From positions 1 through 24,155 of the forward strand of contig DATJBF010000014.1 in assembly GCA_035515475.1 (NCBI GenBank): a DNA stretch of 24,155 bases. Reading direction: 5' to 3'. Below are positions 22,585-24,155 of the stretch, one piece after another; position 1 is the first letter of the stretch; every line of letters begins with the position of its first letter. Position numbers and translations under genes: made by a program. The stretch comes from DATJBF01 sp035515475. Lineage in GTDB: Bacteria > Verrucomicrobiota > Verrucomicrobiia > Palsa-1439. The notes under the pieces are model-generated. The model was not told the origin of the DNA, did no database searches, and worked only from the letters and a program-made list of their open reading frames with translations.

Positions 22585-23244
22585 TCATGCCGGCTTGACT
22601 TCCTCCAACGTCACGTCGCGGTAGTTGCGGGGCGGCCGCCAGACCTCACGGTTCGCCGCCGGCACCAGATCGCGTTCGCCGTACGACGGAATGGTGAACT
22701 CAGACGTCGCCTGATCGTCGTACCACCGCGGACGCCGCCCCTTCTCCAAGTCCTGTCCGGCAATCTTTCGTTGCAGGGTCATGATCGCGTGAATCAATGC
22801 TTCGGGACGCGGCGGACAGCCGGGAATGTGGACATCCACAGGAATGTAACGATCGATGCCTTTCAACACGTTGTAGCCGTCCTTGAACGGCCCACCGGAA
22901 ATTGCGCACGCGCCCATCGCGATGCAATACTTCGGCTCCGGCATTTGGTTGTAGAGCCGCACGACCTGTGGGGCCATCTTCTTGGTCACGGTGCCCGCGA
23001 CGATCATCAGGTCGGCCTGACGCGGCGTGGCCCGGAACACTTCAGCGCCGAACCGGGCCAGATCGTAGCGCGACGCCGCCGTGGCAATCATCTCGATCGC
23101 ACAACAAGCGAGACCGAATTGCAGCGGCCAGATCGAGGATTTCCGTCCCCAATTATAGAGCTGCTCGATCGGCAGCACGAAGATGCCGTGCTTCTGCAGT
23201 TCGCTTTTCAGTCCTTCGTCGTATGGCATAACCGGAAAAGCCAT
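22585..23244 (-). CDS. nuoB: NADH-quinone oxidoreductase subunit B
   Basis: This protein of about 219 residues carries cluster N2, the last Fe-S centre before quinone. The four ligands are visible: C47 and C48 in FGLACCAIEM, C113 in MGACAISGG, and C143 in HIPGCPPRPEAL. The C-terminal tail extends beyond the conserved core and is rich in charged residues. The start is uncertain: ATG 23244 (MAFPVMPYDEG) or ATG 23229 (MPYDEG); neither has a clear Shine-Dalgarno, and the region upstream is micro-repeat DNA. The open frame further upstream reads through that repeat and is not real protein. Confidence 0.96.
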   Translation of the reverse strand: MAFPVMPYDEGLKSELQKHGIFVLPIEQLYNWGRKSSIWPLQFGLACCAIEMIATAASRYDLARFGAEVFRATPRQADLMIVAGTVTKKMAPQVVRLYNQMPEPKYCIAMGACAISGGPFKDGYNVLKGIDRYIPVDVHIPGCPPRPEALIHAIMTLQRKIAGQDLEKGRRPRWYDDQATSEFTIPSYGERDLVPAANREVWRPPRNYRDVTLEEVKPA

Positions 23245-23362
23245 TGGGGTGTTGGAGTCTTGGAAACTTGGAGTACTGGAACACCACAAAATCGGCCCGG
23301 TAATCCGTTCCTCCGTCGTTGCATCACTCCACCACTCCCATACTCCATTCCCCCCCTTTTCA
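23245..23362. repeat. GGAGT/ACTCC micro-repeat region between nuoA and nuoB
   Basis: The gap has two halves. Positions 23248-23286 repeat TTGGAGT/TTGGAAACTTGGAGTACTGG words; positions 23324-23350 repeat ACTCCACCACTCCCATACTCC words, that is, the opposite strand of the same theme. The two halves therefore form a loose inverted pair around a unique centre. It is simple-sequence DNA like that between the array genes at 3366-3412. Confidence 0.6.
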
Positions 23363-23731
23363 TCATTTCCAATCCAGCGCGCCTTTGGCCCAGGCGTACA
23401 CCAGTCCCTCGACCAGCAACAACACAAAGATCATCATCGCGACGAACGCGCCGAAGCTCAGACCCCCGAACGCCACCGCCCACGGATATAGGAAGACGGT
23501 CTCGACTGCGAAAATCACATACATAAGCGCGTAAATGTAGTAGCCGACACGGAACTGCACCCACGCGTCGCCTTTGGAAGTCAGGCCGCATTCATAGGTG
23601 TCTTGCTTGGTCAGGGTCGGTTTCCGTGGCGCCAGAAGACGCGCGATCAACAGCGGTGCCAGCGGAAACGCGACCGCGACCGCCAGAAACACAACCACGA
23701 ACAGATATTGAGATGTGTATAAATCCTTCAC
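23363..23731 (-). CDS. nuoA: NADH-quinone oxidoreductase subunit A
   Basis: This 122-residue protein has three helices and is the ND3-type membrane subunit near the quinone cavity. Conserved TYECGLTSKGDAWVQFRVGYYIYALMYVIFAVETVFLYPWA is the family core, with the ECG loop at 46-48. The start is GTG 23731 (MKDLYTSQYLF), with no other in-frame candidate nearby and only a weak ribosome-binding site. It is the first gene of the nuo cluster; a promoter-like sequence lies about 100 bp upstream. Confidence 0.96.
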   Translation of the reverse strand: MKDLYTSQYLFVVVFLAVAVAFPLAPLLIARLLAPRKPTLTKQDTYECGLTSKGDAWVQFRVGYYIYALMYVIFAVETVFLYPWAVAFGGLSFGAFVAMMIFVLLLVEGLVYAWAKGALDWK

Positions 23732-23826
23732 ACAAATACCGACTTCAGACCTTCACGCTGCGACCCGCGCTGAATGAATCGTTCGCCGACCAAGGTGGAT
23801 ACATCATCCGTACAACTTTCACAATT

Positions 23827-23855
23827 TACGTAACAGGATTGGCGGGCCTTGTCAA
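23827..23855 (-). promoter_or_regulatory. Putative sigma-70-type promoter of the nuo cluster
   Basis: On the minus strand a perfect -35 hexamer TTGACA (23850-23855) is followed after exactly 17 bp by TACGTA (23827-23832). The latter is only a partial -10 match, inside the palindrome TTACGTAA. Transcription would begin near 23820 and leave a leader of about 90 nt before the nuoA GTG. The -35 and spacing are strong, the -10 weak. Confidence 0.5.
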
Positions 23856-24155
23856 GGGAACGGCCACCGCTCGACGTCCTGATAATGCCGTCGGGGACGC
23901 GTTGTATCGCGTCCGTGGTTGTAGCCGGAATCAGCGCAGTGCATGAACCACCCGACTGCGACAGTCAACGCCAACTAGTCCAGAGTACTGAGCTGACCCC
24001 GGGGCCTGTTGGGGACACTGCTGTCCAAAATAATCTGATTTTGGACAGATAGCGGCTGTATTTCGGCCTGTTTTCATTGGTCTGAGGCCTGCCTCAGGAT
24101 GAGGTTGTCTGTCGTTGTGGCTGGATGCTGTCCAACATCAGCCAGGTCTGGAGAG
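23856..24155. other. Non-coding region upstream of nuo; possible edge of another element
   Basis: No convincing gene is visible on either strand from the nuoA start to the window end. The stretch holds two hairpins: GGACGCG/CGCGTCC at 23895-23901/23908-23914, and the dyad at 24021-24048. The sequence TGAGCTGACCCC near 23990-24001 followed by TTTTGGACAG is reminiscent of insertion-sequence termini, but no transposase is present inside the window, so this is only a suspicion. Confidence 0.35.
24021..24048. repeat. Perfect 11-bp dyad CTGTCCAAAAT / ATTTTGGACAG
   Basis: Perfect inverted repeats at 24021-24031 and 24038-24048 flank a 6-nt spacer (AATCTG). The word GCTGTCCAA recurs near 24128. It could be a regulator-binding dyad, a terminator-like hairpin without a T-run, or part of an insertion-sequence end. 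The sequence alone does not decide. Confidence 0.55.

Overview
The window is GC-rich and carries about two and a half functional blocks with very little spare DNA. The organism is most probably a member of the Verrucomicrobiota, perhaps the Pedosphaera/Limisphaerales group. This rests on the tandem TMTC-like membrane/TPR proteins, the style of the palindromic intergenic elements and the simple-sequence 'GGAGT/TCCAG' micro-repeats. It is inference, because there is no rRNA or other marker gene here.

Layout. (1) Positions 2-7483, + strand: a tandem array of four large paralogues, the first cut by the window edge. Each has an N-terminal polytopic membrane domain resembling GT-C/TMTC glycosyltransferases (DD motif near residue 35, HPLHVE-type motif, ADRYTY-type motif), then TPR repeats and a shared C-terminal module. 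Two N-terminal types occur, in the order B-A-A-B, on nearly identical C-terminal ends. (2) Positions 7487-10598, - strand: aroC, an A24 prepilin peptidase and aroE, in tight or overlapping arrangement. (3) Positions 10648-23731, - strand: a complex I (nuo) cluster transcribed A-B-C-D-I-H-J-K-L-M-M'-N. A perfect TTGACA -35 box lies upstream of nuoA. The prepilin peptidase and aro genes follow nuoN with a 49-bp gap and may be co-transcribed.

The complex I is unusual in several linked ways. The NADH-oxidising genes nuoE, nuoF and nuoG are absent from the cluster, and nuoI comes before nuoH. NuoI is about twice its normal length: its C-terminal half looks like the Fe-S module found at the start of bacterial sulfite-reductase-type flavoproteins, and supplies an extra four-cysteine site. 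There are two consecutive NuoM-type antiporter subunits, giving four antiporter-like subunits with NuoL and NuoN. NuoL has a C-terminal lateral-helix region about 27-29 residues longer than usual, as expected if it must span an additional subunit ('2M' complex I). The second NuoM has Leu where the key TM7 lysine is expected. Together these suggest a complex with altered electron input and altered pumping stoichiometry.

A second theme is repetitive DNA. Four of the longer nuo intergenic gaps contain palindromic or micro-repeat elements, and similar sequence appears to have been absorbed in frame into loops or linkers of NuoI, the second NuoM and two TPR-array proteins. No RNA genes, CRISPR arrays or intact insertion sequences were seen.
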